From Gemmatimonadota bacterium (GTDB lineage Bacteria > Gemmatimonadota > Gemmatimonadetes > Longimicrobiales > Gaopeijiaceae): a stretch of DNA of 64,000 bases. The notes beneath the pieces are model-generated. The model was not told the origin of the DNA, searched no databases, and was given only the letters and a program-made list of their open reading frames with translations. The stretch lies in the NCBI GenBank assembly GCA_041390125.1, contig JAWKQN010000012.1, positions 124,001 through 188,000 on the forward strand, in the 5' to 3' direction. This document shows positions 26,682 to 36,254 of this stretch, in pieces. The position numbers and the translations under genes are program-made. The stretch's first letter is position 1. The number at the start of each line of letters is the position of its first letter.

Positions 26682-27830
26682 TCAGCCGCGCCGGTGCCAC
26701 GCCGCCAGGATCTCCGCCTCCCGGGCGATGAGCGAGCGTTCGCCGGCGACCATGCGCTCCTGGCGCTCCTCCGGCACCGCACCCGACTCCCACCAGTCGT
26801 GGATATCCCGGACACTTTCGGCCAGCGGTCGGTACGTGAGGCCGTGGGCGAGTGCGCGGCGGTTGTCGACGCGGGCCGAGCCGGCGTTGTTGCCGACCGG
26901 CATGATCCACGGGATGGCGTACGGCACGCCGTGCTCCGTGAGGAACGCGTAGTCGTCGACCGCCACGAACGTGGCCGGTGACGAGAAGGCCGCGTGCGCG
27001 CCATGCACGAACGCGTGCATCCCCGTCGGCGACGCCGGACCTACAGCGTTGAAGGTGCCCGCGGACCGGTTCTCGATGAGCCGGACCATCCATTCGGACA
27101 CGTCGCGCACGTCGATGTACTGGACCGGATCGTCGGGTCGGCCCGGGACCAACACCTCTCCACCGCGGGCCAACCGCACCGGCCAGTAGGTGAAGCGATC
27201 GGTGCGGTCCCCGGGCCCCATGATGTAGGTCGGCCGCACGACGATCGTGCGCTCGTCCCCGAACACCCGGCGGGCTTCGAGCTCCGAGTTCGCCTTCATG
27301 ACGCCGTAGCGGTACTCCCCGCCCGCCTCTTCGTCGATGCCGCCCGGGACCTCGAGCACCAGCGCGGTGTCCTCGGCGATATCGCGGCCGAGGTACGGGT
27401 AGTAGACCCCGGTCGACGACGTGTACAGGTAGAGGTCCACGGAGTCGCGCAGCAGCTCCGCGGAGGCGCGCGTCCAGGCGGCGCGCTGTCCCGAGTTGTC
27501 GATCACCGCGTCCCACTGTCGCCCGCGCAGGGACGAGAGATCGCTCTCGCGATCCCCGGTCAGCTGCTCGACGTCCCGGAAGAGGCCGCGGTGCACGGAA
27601 GGATCCGTGCGCCCGCGGGTGAACGTGGTGACCGAATGCCCCCGCCCCAGGGCATAGGCGATCGTGTGCGGGCCCAGGAAGCCCGTGCCGCCCAGGATGA
27701 GGATGCGAAGCGGGTGCGGGCTCGCACCGGCCCGTTCGTCTGTCATGGAGGATCGAGCGCCGAGGGGATCGCCGAGGAGGCCGAGCCCCGCGAGGGCGCT
27801 CGCGGAAAGGAAGGTCCGCCTGGTGGTCAC
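26682..27830 (-). CDS. Tat-exported NAD-dependent epimerase/reductase-like protein
   Basis: 382 residues from GTG 27830. The N-terminus TTRRTFLSASALAGLGLLGDP is a twin-arginine signal (RRTFL plus hydrophobic core), so the protein should be exported folded, perhaps with its nucleotide bound. The Rossmann motif is ILILGGTGFLGPH, the SDR YxxxK pair is YGVMK, and the extended-SDR features TSSTGVYYP and DPVQYIDVRDVSEWMV are present. Its closest functional relatives would be CsrA-like/WcaG sugar-nucleotide or mRNA-binding epimerases, but an exported SDR is unusual. Convergent with the nucleotidyltransferase gene. Confidence 0.75.
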   Translation of the reverse strand: MTTRRTFLSASALAGLGLLGDPLGARSSMTDERAGASPHPLRILILGGTGFLGPHTIAYALGRGHSVTTFTRGRTDPSVHRGLFRDVEQLTGDRESDLSSLRGRQWDAVIDNSGQRAAWTRASAELLRDSVDLYLYTSSTGVYYPYLGRDIAEDTALVLEVPGGIDEEAGGEYRYGVMKANSELEARRVFGDERTIVVRPTYIMGPGDRTDRFTYWPVRLARGGEVLVPGRPDDPVQYIDVRDVSEWMVRLIENRSAGTFNAVGPASPTGMHAFVHGAHAAFSSPATFVAVDDYAFLTEHGVPYAIPWIMPVGNNAGSARVDNRRALAHGLTYRPLAESVRDIHDWWESGAVPEERQERMVAGERSLIAREAEILAAWHRRG

Positions 27831-27976
27831 GTTGACCTCGGGGCGCGGGAGAGGAGAGGACGACGGCATCGGAGTTGGATGCCGCCGCATCCTGCGCCCG
27901 TTGCCGGCGTCCCCGCAACCGGCCCCCGCGGAGCGCGCGACGGTGCCGTGCGCTCCGCGGGGGTGCCCCGGACGCC

Positions 27977-28498
27977 TCAGTTGCCGAAGAGCCCGGCCGG
28001 GTCGACCTGCAGCATCGCCGACAGGAACGAGAAGTTCCATTCGGAGCCCACGCCGTATCCCGCCTCGACCGCCGGCCGGACGCGCCCCAGCCCGTCATAG
28101 CGCACGCCGGCCTTCAGACCCAGATACGGGTTGTTCCGGGCGTCGGCGCCGTCGCGTGTGAACCGGCGCAGCCCGGGTCCGCCGCCCGCATAGGGCACCA
28201 GGTCTCCTTCGACCGGAAGCGGGAAGAGCAGCGACGCGCTCCCGTCGAGCACGCGGGTGCCCTGCATCCCGCCGATGGAGACGCTCACGGCGGGGTTGAG
28301 GACCGTGCCCTCCGGAAGGAGGGGGAGAGGAAGTGGCGGACCGGCAGGGTCCGCGCGCACGTCGCGCGTCACGGCGCTCTCACTGAGCAGGCCGAACAGG
28401 AGGGACGCGCCGAGGAAGTCGTACCCTTCGGATCGTCCCGTCATGCATCCGCTCAGCATCAGGGATGCGAGGACCAGGGGCAGCGACTTGCGGATCAT
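27977..28498 (-). CDS. Lipoprotein of unknown function, copy 1 of a tandem pair
   Basis: 173 residues from ATG 28498, GAGGT ribosome site. The lipobox is LSGC near residue 18. The body looks like a short outer-membrane beta-barrel or opacity-type domain: VSIGGMQGTRVLDGSASLLFPLPV, LVPYAGGGPGLRRF, GLKAGVRYDGLGRVRPAVEAGYGVGSEW. The alternation of polar and hydrophobic residues fits an eight-stranded barrel. It shares its C-terminal 105 or so residues with the copy at 28590-29102 almost unchanged, while the first 60 differ. I do not recognise a family. Confidence 0.7.
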   Translation of the reverse strand: MIRKSLPLVLASLMLSGCMTGRSEGYDFLGASLLFGLLSESAVTRDVRADPAGPPLPLPLLPEGTVLNPAVSVSIGGMQGTRVLDGSASLLFPLPVEGDLVPYAGGGPGLRRFTRDGADARNNPYLGLKAGVRYDGLGRVRPAVEAGYGVGSEWNFSFLSAMLQVDPAGLFGN

Positions 28499-28589
28499 GG
28501 GATACCTCGGGTGGGAAGGGACGGTTGGGTTCACGTCCCGACGCCGGAAACCGACGGGGAAACGGTCAGGCCCCGCTGCCCCGACGCCA

Positions 28590-29102
28590 TCAGCGCCCCA
28601 GGAGGGTCGAGGGGTCGACCTGCAGCATCGCCGACAGGAAGGGGAAGCTCCACTCGGAGCCGAGCCCGTAGCCCGCCTCGACCGCCGGTCGGAAGCGGCC
28701 CAGCCCGTCATAGCGCACGCCGGCCTTCAGACCCAGGTATGGGTTGTTCTGGGCGTCGGCGCCGTCGCGCGTGAACCGGCGCAGCCCGGGTCCGCCGCCC
28801 GCATAGGGCACCAGGTCCCCTTCGACCGGGAGCGGGAACAGCAGGGATGCACTCCCGTCCAGGACCCGGATGCCCTGCATCCCGCCCACGGAAAGGCTCA
28901 GCGCGGGATTGAAGAGGGTTCCGACCAGAAGGTCCGGAACGGGCGCCCGCGGCCCGCTCCGGTCGGTGCGGATCGCGTTGGCGCTGCTGGCCCCGAGCTC
29001 GAGCTGCGGGGAGGCGGCCACGAGCGTGAGCCCTTCGGATCGGCCGACTGCGCAGCCGGCCAGGGCCAGCGTGGCCCACAGGGGGATGGTCTTCCGGATC
29101 AA
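28590..29102 (-). CDS. Lipoprotein of unknown function, copy 2 of a tandem pair
   Basis: 170 residues from TTG 29102, which sits where the paralogue has ATG (both begin with Ile-Arg-Lys) and has a GAGGTG site six bases upstream. Lipobox LAGC at about residue 16. The C-terminal region (GGMQGIRVLDGSASLLFPLPVEGDLVPY onwards) is nearly the same as in copy 1, including at the DNA level. The N-terminal 60 residues diverge. It lies 91 bases upstream of copy 1 on the same strand. The use of TTG suggests lower expression than copy 1. Confidence 0.7.
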   Translation of the reverse strand: MIRKTIPLWATLALAGCAVGRSEGLTLVAASPQLELGASSANAIRTDRSGPRAPVPDLLVGTLFNPALSLSVGGMQGIRVLDGSASLLFPLPVEGDLVPYAGGGPGLRRFTRDGADAQNNPYLGLKAGVRYDGLGRFRPAVEAGYGLGSEWSFPFLSAMLQVDPSTLLGR

Positions 29103-29224
29103 GGTGCACCTCGCGCTCCTGGAGGGGACGGACACTCTTCCCCCTACGCAGGAAACGCCGGCCGATGCGATCACCGTCCGTGCGACCTGCCCCGGGCGCG
29201 GGCCGGCCCGGATGTGCGAGCGGC

Positions 29225-29986
29225 CTAGGCGGCGGTACCCGTCCCGGTCCGGGAGCGCGCGCGGGAGCCCGCCTTCTTGCGCCCGAAGCGCAGCGGGAAC
29301 AGCAGGAAGTACCCGCTGATGCCGAGCACCAGACAGAACAGGCCGGATCCGAAGAGGACGGCGCGCTGCACCTGGCGGTGCGAGAACTCCTCGATGGGCC
29401 AGAAGACGTGGGCGCGCATCAGGAACTGGCTGATCCTCGACATCCGGGTGGCGGCGTCCAGGCGCCCGTCCGTAGGCGAGACGGCGTACACGGTCGACGG
29501 GCGCGAAGGCTCGTGGAAGACGTGGGCCGGGAAGCCCACGTCGCCCCAATAGGCGAGCGTGCGGCTTTGCAGGCGTTCATAGACGAGCTCCCGGCCCTCC
29601 AACCCGTAGCGGGCGCGGACCAGCGCTTCCGCCTCCTCGCGCGTCAGCTCCAACCGGTCTCCCGTGTCGGCGCGTAGGATGCGCCGGCCATTGGACGTGC
29701 GCACGTCGTAGACGGGGTATCCGCCCATCACCGTGAGCAGGATGGAGCGCACGTCGGTGCCCTCCGCCATGTCCCGGGTCGCGAGCTGGGCCGCGTCCAG
29801 GGGCGAGAAGGCCACACGCCCGACGTCGAGCACCTCCGCGACCGGCTGCTCGGGCACCAGCCCCCGGAGTGCAGGGACGTAGTTCTGCAGCGGGTACCAC
29901 AGGCCGGTGATGCTGAGAGAGATCAGGAGGGCACCGCCGATCCCGGCGGCCCACCGGTGCCAGGAGATCCAGGTCTTTCGCTTCAT
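29225..29986 (-). CDS. PepSY-domain membrane protein
   Basis: 253 residues from ATG 29986. It begins KTWISWHRWAAGIGGALLISLSITG, the first helix of the PepSY-associated TM family, and ends with two hydrophobic helices and a basic tail (VLGISGYFLLFPLRFGRKKAG). The central extracytoplasmic part carries PepSY-like segments (GYPVYDVRTSNGRRILRADTGDRLELTREEAEALVRARYG). Relatives are linked to iron-siderophore uptake or reduction, but a full PepSY_TM protein is longer. Its start is divergent from the Asp-box protein gene. Confidence 0.75.
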   Translation of the reverse strand: MKRKTWISWHRWAAGIGGALLISLSITGLWYPLQNYVPALRGLVPEQPVAEVLDVGRVAFSPLDAAQLATRDMAEGTDVRSILLTVMGGYPVYDVRTSNGRRILRADTGDRLELTREEAEALVRARYGLEGRELVYERLQSRTLAYWGDVGFPAHVFHEPSRPSTVYAVSPTDGRLDAATRMSRISQFLMRAHVFWPIEEFSHRQVQRAVLFGSGLFCLVLGISGYFLLFPLRFGRKKAGSRARSRTGTGTAA

Positions 29987-30207
29987 GGCGCGAAGGTAGA
30001 GCAGAAGGAGAGCGAGGCCAATCCCGGCCCGCCGGTCCCCGTCGCGAGGAGCGTGCCAGCGGGGGGCGTGGGCTCCGCTGCGACCGCCGGGCGCGCGGAT
30101 CGCCCGACTGGACCGGCCCCCGGGCCAGCGGCGGGCCCTGGCCCCCCACCGCTCACCGGCCGACCTTGGTAGCCCTCGCACGTCGCCGATCCCGGAGGTC
30201 TCCAGCC

Positions 30208-33200
30208 GTGTCCAGCCGCCCCATCCGCCTTCTCGCCGCATGCGCCCTGCTCTGCGCCGGTCCGTTGGCCGCCCAGCAGATCCCGCCGGAGCACTACGCA
30301 GCCCTGTCCTGGCGTTTCATCGGGCCCGATGGCAACCGGGCCATCGCGGTGGTGGGCGAGCCCGGGAACCCGGATGTGGTCTACGTCGGCGCGGCCTCGG
30401 GCGGCGCCTGGAAGACCGAGGACGCCGGCGTGAGCTGGCGGCCGATCTTCGACGACGTCGACGTCTCGTCCGTCTCGGCGCTGGCGTTGGCGCCGAGCGA
30501 GCCGAACGTGGTCTGGCTGGGGACCGGGGAGACCTTCGTGATCCGGCCCGCCCACGCGATGGGGGACGGCGTCTACCGTTCGAACGACGCCGGCGCCACC
30601 TGGCGGCACGTCGGGCTGGAACGGACGGGCCGCATCGGACGCATCCGGGTCCACCCGGACGACCCCGAGACGGCCTGGGTGTGCGCTCTCGGTCACGCCT
30701 ACGGGCCGCAGCCCGAGCGCGGCGTCTACCGCACGACCGATGGTGGAGAGACCTGGCAACAGGTGCTGTTCGTGAGCGAGGACGCCGGCTGCATCGACCT
30801 CGACGTCGATCCCGTCGATCCCCGGACGCTGTACGCCTCCTTCTGGGACGTGCAGATCGACACGTGGGGCCTCGACTCGGGCGGGCCCGACAGCGGGGTC
30901 TGGCGCTCCAGGGACGGGGGGGAGACCTGGCAACGCCTCGACCACCAGGGAACGGGCTTGCCCGCGGACGCGGACCAGCACATCGGCAAGGTGGCGGTCG
31001 CGGTCGCGCCGTCGGACCCGCGGCGTGTGTACGTGCTGACCGAAGAGGCCAGCCCCGGCTTCTACCGCTCCAACGACGCGGGGGAGACGTGGGAGCTGGT
31101 GCTGCGCAACCACACGATCAACGAGCGGGCGCCCTACTACACGCGTTTCGGCGTGGATCCGCAGGACCCGGACCGCATCTACTTCACGTCCGTGCGCTTC
31201 AGCCTGTCGATCGACGGTGGGAAGTCCCTGGTGGAGAACGCGCCGCGGGGCGGGGGCGATACCCACGACGTCTGGATCGATCCCACCGATCCCGACCGCA
31301 TCATGGTCGCGGACGATGGCGGGCTCACGATCAGCCTGAACCGCGGCCGGTCCTTCGAGCGGATCGTGCTGCCGATCGCGCAGATGTACCACGTGCACGT
31401 CGACGACCGGATCCCGTACAACGTCTACGGCAACCGACAGGACGGGTGGTCCTACCGCGGGCCGTCCAACAGCCGTCAGGGCGCGATCCCGCTGGGCCTG
31501 TGGGAGAACGTGGGAGGCTGCGAGTCCGGCTTCTCGATCCCGGTCCCGTCCGACCCGGATGTGGTCTGGTCCGGCTGCTACGATGGTGGACTCGAGCGCT
31601 ACGACCGACGCACCGGTCAGGTGCGCAGCGTGCGGGTGTGGCCGGAGGCGGCATACGGGTGGGCACCCGCGGACCTGAAGTTCCGGTGGCACTGGACCTT
31701 TCCGATGTGGATCTCGCCCCATACCGAGCGCGAGACGGTCTACGTCGGGAGCCAGCATGTGCATCGTACCACCGACGGCGGTGAGAGTTGGGAGATCATC
31801 AGCCCCGACCTGACGCGCAACGACAAGAGCCATCAGCAGAGCTCGGGTGGCGTGGCCATCGACAACCTGATGACCTTCGACGGCGCCACGCTCTTCTCCA
31901 TCGCGGAGTCGCCGCGCACGGAAGGCCTGCTGTGGGTGGGCTCCAACGACGGGCTGATCCACGTCTCGCGCGACGGCGGAGGCACGTGGACGGAGGTGGG
32001 ACAGAACGTCCCGGGTCTGCCGCAGTGGGCCACGATCTCCAGCATCGAGCCGTCGCGCTACGCGGAAGGGACGGCCTACGTCGCCGTGGACAACCACCAG
32101 CAGGCCGACTTCACGCCCCACCTCTACAAGACCGAGGACTTCGGGCGGAGCTGGCGTTCGATCTCCTCGGGCATCCCGGCGTCTCCGCATTCCTTCGTGC
32201 ACGTGGTGCGCGAGGACCCGAAACGGCAGGGGATGCTCTACGCCGGGACGGACAACGCCGTCTGGTTCTCCCTCGACGACGGCAGCACCTGGAACCGGCT
32301 GCGCAACGACATGCCGCCCGCACCGGTGTACTGGCTCACGGTTCAGGAGCGCTTCGACGATCTCGTCGTCGGAACCTACGGCCGCGGTTTCTACATCCTC
32401 GACGGCATCGAGCCGCTGCGATCGCTGGACCGCGTGGGCGACCGCTCGCTCGCGCTCTTCACGCTGCGCGACGCCTACCGCTTCAACCCGATCCAGGGCA
32501 TCAAGTCGGAGAGCTCGTTCGTCACGGGCCGCAATCCTGCGGGCGGGGCCGACCTCAACTTCTGGGCGGGGGAGGGCATGCGCGGTCGGGCGACCCTGAC
32601 GATCGTGGGTCCCGGCGGCGACACGATCCGCACGCTGCGCACCACCGTACGGCCGGGCGTGAACCGGGTCTGGTGGGACCTGCGGCACGAGCCCACGAAG
32701 ACGCCCCAGCTGCGCACGCCGCCGCCGGGCATGGAGTGGGTGCCCCTGGGTCCGGACGGCTGGCGTCCCCTGCGCACGTGGGACCTGGACCTGGTGCGGG
32801 GTCAGCTCGGTCCCCGGGCGGTGCCCGGTACGTATACCGTGCACGTCCGGGCGGGGGAGCAGGAGAGCTCCGGCCCGCTGACGCTGCTCAAGGACCCGCA
32901 CTCCACCGCCTCTCTGGCGGACCTGGAGGAGCAGGTGGCCATGTCGCTGGTCCTCAGGGACGAGATCGACCGCATCGTCACGATGATCAACGACCTGGAG
33001 TGGACGCGGAAGCAGCTCGACGACGTCCAGACCCGCTTCGCGTCCGACACCACGGCGCGCGCGCTGATCGATGAGGCCGAACGCGCGGAGCGCGCGGCCA
33101 TCGAGGTCGAGTCGCGGCTCTTCGACATCTACCTGACCGGAGCGCGCGAGGATGCGTTCCGCAATCCGATGAAGCTCTACGGACGCTATAGCGCCCTCGC

Positions 33201-33387
33201 CCAGGACGTCGGGTACTCCAGCGCCGACTTCAGACCCACCGTGCCGCAGCGCGAGGTGCACGAGGTGCTGCAGGGGCGTCTGGAGGAGGCCGCCGAGCGG
33301 TACCGCGCCCTGGTGCAGGGCGGGCTGGAGGCGCTCAACGCGTTGCTGCGGCAGCGCGGTCTGCCGGCCGTCGTCTCGGAGGAGTGA
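30208..33387 (+). CDS. Secreted Asp-box (sortilin/VPS10-like) propeller protein
   Basis: About 1059 residues from GTG 30208 (GGAGG nine bases upstream). Signal peptide ends LAA|Q. At least nine Asp-box motifs SxDxGxTW occur (for example SNDAGATW, TTDGGETW, SRDGGETW, SNDAGETW, TTDGGESW), so the first 700 residues form one or two large BNR/sortilin-type propellers. The rest (after WWDLRHEPT) holds beta sandwich and helical segments ending at DEAERAERAAIEVESRLF. Proteins of this type are common in Gemmatimonadota and Acidobacteriota and are annotated as glycosyl hydrolases, but no catalytic residues are proven. Confidence 0.85.
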   Translation: MSSRPIRLLAACALLCAGPLAAQQIPPEHYAALSWRFIGPDGNRAIAVVGEPGNPDVVYVGAASGGAWKTEDAGVSWRPIFDDVDVSSVSALALAPSEPNVVWLGTGETFVIRPAHAMGDGVYRSNDAGATWRHVGLERTGRIGRIRVHPDDPETAWVCALGHAYGPQPERGVYRTTDGGETWQQVLFVSEDAGCIDLDVDPVDPRTLYASFWDVQIDTWGLDSGGPDSGVWRSRDGGETWQRLDHQGTGLPADADQHIGKVAVAVAPSDPRRVYVLTEEASPGFYRSNDAGETWELVLRNHTINERAPYYTRFGVDPQDPDRIYFTSVRFSLSIDGGKSLVENAPRGGGDTHDVWIDPTDPDRIMVADDGGLTISLNRGRSFERIVLPIAQMYHVHVDDRIPYNVYGNRQDGWSYRGPSNSRQGAIPLGLWENVGGCESGFSIPVPSDPDVVWSGCYDGGLERYDRRTGQVRSVRVWPEAAYGWAPADLKFRWHWTFPMWISPHTERETVYVGSQHVHRTTDGGESWEIISPDLTRNDKSHQQSSGGVAIDNLMTFDGATLFSIAESPRTEGLLWVGSNDGLIHVSRDGGGTWTEVGQNVPGLPQWATISSIEPSRYAEGTAYVAVDNHQQADFTPHLYKTEDFGRSWRSISSGIPASPHSFVHVVREDPKRQGMLYAGTDNAVWFSLDDGSTWNRLRNDMPPAPVYWLTVQERFDDLVVGTYGRGFYILDGIEPLRSLDRVGDRSLALFTLRDAYRFNPIQGIKSESSFVTGRNPAGGADLNFWAGEGMRGRATLTIVGPGGDTIRTLRTTVRPGVNRVWWDLRHEPTKTPQLRTPPPGMEWVPLGPDGWRPLRTWDLDLVRGQLGPRAVPGTYTVHVRAGEQESSGPLTLLKDPHSTASLADLEEQVAMSLVLRDEIDRIVTMINDLEWTRKQLDDVQTRFASDTTARALIDEAERAERAAIEVESRLFDIYLTGAREDAFRNPMKLYGRYSALAQDVGYSSADFRPTVPQREVHEVLQGRLEEAAERYRALVQGGLEALNALLRQRGLPAVVSEE

Positions 33388-33393
33388 CGCTCG

Positions 33394-33431
33394 CGGGAGC
33401 TGCGGTCGTCGGGGGACGGCCGTAGCTCCCG
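33394..33431 (+). terminator. Hairpin after the Asp-box protein gene
   Basis: A 12-bp stem (CGGGAGCTGCGG with CCGTAGCTCCCG, one G-U pair) and a 14-base loop start six bases after the stop. No T tract is present. Confidence 0.6.
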
Positions 33432-33533
33432 GGCGCGTCCCGGTGCGCTCCGCGCCGGGGCCGGGGGGCTCGGCCCTCGCGCGTCGATGGCCGCCGGGGC
33501 GAGATTGTCCCGACACCTCCTGACCGGGACCGC

Positions 33534-35498
33534 ATGCACGAGACTTCGATCCTGGCCACGGTGGTCGTCCTCTTCGGATCGGCCCTCCTGGTCCTGTTGC
33601 TGAGCCGCCGGCTCGGCCTCCCGCCCGTCGCGGGCTTCCTGCTCACGGGCACACTGGTGGGACCCGCGGGCCTGGGGCTCATCCCCGACGCCGAGCAGGT
33701 CGAGTCGTTCGCCGAGCTGGGCGTCGTCTTCCTGTTGTTCGTGGTGGCGCTCGAGCTCTCCCTCCCGCGCTTGCGGCAGGTGGGCCGCTACCTGGTGGTG
33801 GGCGGCACGCTCCAGTTCGTCCTCACGTCGGCGGCCGGATGGGGCATCGCCTGGGCGTTGGGGCTGCCCCCCGGACCGGCCGCAGTGGCCGCGATGGCCG
33901 TGGCCATGAGCAGCACCGCGATCGCCCTCAAGGTCCTGTCCGATCGGGGCGAGCTGCAGGCGTCCCATGGTCGGGCGGCCCTGGGCATCCTGCTGTTCCA
34001 GGACCTGGTGTTCGTGCCGCTGCTGCTGGTGGTGCCGGTCCTGGGTGGCGTCTCCGACGCCGATGCCGGCGGGAACGCCCTGCTGCGCATCGCGACGGGG
34101 TTGGGCATCGTCGGCGTGGCGTTCCTGGTGGGGCGGACCCTGGTGCCGCTGCTCCTGCGTCAGATCGTCGAATCCGGGATCCGTGAGCTCTTCCTGTTGC
34201 TGGCGCTGTTCGCCTGTCTCGGCGGGGCGTTGCTCACGGGCGCGCTGGGCTTCTCTCCTGCCCTCGGGGCGTTCCTCGCCGGCCTGCTGATCGCCGACTC
34301 CGAGTACCATCATCACGTCCTGAGCGAGACGGGCCCGTTCCGGGACGTCTTCACGAGCCTGTTCTTCATCTCGGTGGGGATGCTCCTCGATCCGCTGCTG
34401 GCCTGGGAGAACGCGCCCGCGGTCCTGGGGTTGGCGGTGCTGGCCATCGCTGGAAAGGGCGCGCTGGTGGCGGTCAGCGTCGCCCTGCTGGGCCTGAAGG
34501 GCAGGGCGCGCGTCCTGAGCGCCGCCACGCTCGCCCAGGTGGGAGAGTTCGCGTTCGTGTTGTTGGGGGCGGGTGCCGTCTCGGGGCTGGGGGCGGGGCC
34601 CTACGCGCTGCTGGTGCCGGCCGCGGTGCTCACCATGCTGCTCTCCCCGCTCGTCATCCACACCGTGGCGGCGCGCTGGGACCCGGGTTCCGGGGGCGGC
34701 GAGTCGAGCGGGGAGGCGGAAGCTCCGCGCGCCCGCGTCCTGCTCGGCGGCTACGGGCTCAACAACCAGAACCTCCTGCGCGTATTGCGCTCGGCCTCCG
34801 TGCCCACGGTGGTCGTGGATCTGGACGGCCGCACCGCCGCGCGGGCTGCGGGCGAGCACACCCACGTGGTGTTCGGCGACGTGACCCGCGCGGACGCCCT
34901 CCTGCACGCGGGCATCCGCACGGTGGACGTGGCGGTCTTCGCGCTGTCGGATCCCGTGGCGTCCGTGCTGGCGGTGCGGACGGCACGGCGGCTCAACCCC
35001 GGCGTCGTCGTGATCGCACGCGCGTCCCGGGTCACGGAGATCCAGGAGCTTACCCGCGCCGGGGCCGACGAAGTGGTCGCGGAGGAGTTCGAGACCTCCA
35101 TCGAGATCGTCACCCGGCTGCTCCGCCGTCTGCACGTCCCGGGCAACGTCATCCGCGCCGAGGCCCGTCTCCTGCGCGCCGATGCCTACGAGATGCTCCG
35201 GCGCGTGGAGGGCGAGGTGGGGCTGACGGATCGTCTCGCACGCGCGCTCGCGGCCGGAACCACGGACACGGTGGCGCTTCCGCCCGAGAGCCCGGCGCTG
35301 GGCCAGAGTCTCGGCGCGCTGCAGTTGCGCAGCCGCGCCGGCGCCACGGTGGTCTCGGTGGTGCGGGACGGGAAGGCGCACGCCAACCCGTCCGTGGAGT
35401 GGGTCTTCGCAGCGGACGACATCCTGTTCCTGCTGGGAAGCCACGAGCAGATCCAGGCCGCGCTGGCGTTGCTCGATCCGGCATCGGTGGACGCGTAA
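33534..35498 (+). CDS. CPA2 cation:proton antiporter with RCK domains
   Basis: 654 residues. About twelve hydrophobic helices (residues 5-385), including the CPA2 pattern AAMAVAMSSTAIALKVLSDRGEL and ILLFQDLVFVPLLLVVPVL. Then a TrkA-N Rossmann domain starting VLLGGYGLNNQNLLRVL with HVVFGDVTRADALLHAGI, and a TrkA-C/RCK-C domain at the end (LGQSLGALQLRSRAGATVVSVVRDGK). This is the KefB/KefC layout; it would exchange potassium or sodium for protons and be gated by nucleotide or ligand. The glutathione-binding specifics of Kef are not evident. Confidence 0.93.
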   Translation: MHETSILATVVVLFGSALLVLLLSRRLGLPPVAGFLLTGTLVGPAGLGLIPDAEQVESFAELGVVFLLFVVALELSLPRLRQVGRYLVVGGTLQFVLTSAAGWGIAWALGLPPGPAAVAAMAVAMSSTAIALKVLSDRGELQASHGRAALGILLFQDLVFVPLLLVVPVLGGVSDADAGGNALLRIATGLGIVGVAFLVGRTLVPLLLRQIVESGIRELFLLLALFACLGGALLTGALGFSPALGAFLAGLLIADSEYHHHVLSETGPFRDVFTSLFFISVGMLLDPLLAWENAPAVLGLAVLAIAGKGALVAVSVALLGLKGRARVLSAATLAQVGEFAFVLLGAGAVSGLGAGPYALLVPAAVLTMLLSPLVIHTVAARWDPGSGGGESSGEAEAPRARVLLGGYGLNNQNLLRVLRSASVPTVVVDLDGRTAARAAGEHTHVVFGDVTRADALLHAGIRTVDVAVFALSDPVASVLAVRTARRLNPGVVVIARASRVTEIQELTRAGADEVVAEEFETSIEIVTRLLRRLHVPGNVIRAEARLLRADAYEMLRRVEGEVGLTDRLARALAAGTTDTVALPPESPALGQSLGALQLRSRAGATVVSVVRDGKAHANPSVEWVFAADDILFLLGSHEQIQAALALLDPASVDA

Positions 35499-35543
35499 CC
35501 CCGCGCGGGCGTCCTCCACGCGCGGCGCCCGGTCCCCTCCGCC

Positions 35544-36134
35544 CTATGGCTGCGTGTCCGCACCGTCCCAGATGGACGTCAGCTCCGCGATCGTGGTGCG
35601 ACCCCGATCGAGCACGTACCAGCGGCGCTGCTCGCGGCGCCGTTCGTCCGGCATGCGACGCTGGCCGTCGCCGAGGACCCAGGTCTGCAGCGGGCGCGGG
35701 CGCGGGCCCCACCAGCCCAGCTCGCGCCCGGCCCCGTCCAGCACGATGACGACCGGGATGGACCGGCTGCGTCCGTCCGTCAGGTAGCGGTCCATCAGCT
35801 CCGGCCAGGCGTCCCGTCCCAGCACCCGCAGCTCCATGCCCAGGCGGTCGGCCATCCGGGCCACGACCGGTAGCGTGTTCACCGCATCCCCGCACCAGTC
35901 CTCCGCGATCGCGAGCAGCCGCAGATCGGGTCGGGCCGGCGCCTCCGCCAGGCTCTCCGGCAGCCGCACGCGGGCGTGGATGTCGTGCCAGAGCTGACGG
36001 TTCTTGACCGTCGCGTCCAGGAACTCCTCGAAGGGGCGGGCGAGCTCGAACCACTCGTCCAGGCTCTTTGCGACCACGCGTTCCACGGTACCGCTCGGCT
36101 CCTGCTCCAGGGTGAAGGAAACCCGGTTCCCCAA
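35544..36134 (-). CDS. Thioredoxin-like protein with a single active-site cysteine
   Basis: 196 residues from a TTG at 36134; GTG 36086 is an alternative and neither has a convincing ribosome site. The core LLAIAEDWCGDAVNTLPVVARMADRLGMELRVL gives the thioredoxin fold with motif WCGDA, so only one cysteine is present. Close relatives in this thioredoxin-like family commonly have WCGDS, so the lone cysteine seems normal for the group. The later SIPVVIVLDGAGRELGWWGPRP includes the cis-proline. A dithiol oxidoreductase role is unlikely. Convergent with the antiporter gene. Confidence 0.7.
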   Translation of the reverse strand: MGNRVSFTLEQEPSGTVERVVAKSLDEWFELARPFEEFLDATVKNRQLWHDIHARVRLPESLAEAPARPDLRLLAIAEDWCGDAVNTLPVVARMADRLGMELRVLGRDAWPELMDRYLTDGRSRSIPVVIVLDGAGRELGWWGPRPRPLQTWVLGDGQRRMPDERRREQRRWYVLDRGRTTIAELTSIWDGADTQP

Positions 36135-36254
36135 CCACGAAGCAGGCGGCCAGGTTCCCCCCCGGCCCGCAGGGGCGCGAGCGCGGACGCGGCGCTATGT
36201 TGGCGCCCGGCCGGTTCGATCCGGGCCCATCGCCCCTCCAATCCGCTCCCGTCC

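Noticed and set aside
29983..33516. 1177-codon minus-strand open frame opposite the Asp-box protein
   Set aside because: No recognisable domain, and the plus strand encodes nine Asp-box motifs in frame with a signal peptide.
35544..36134. Loss of the second thioredoxin cysteine as a sign of gene decay
   Set aside because: Related proteins in this thioredoxin-like group commonly have WCGDS, so one cysteine seems normal; the frame is otherwise intact.
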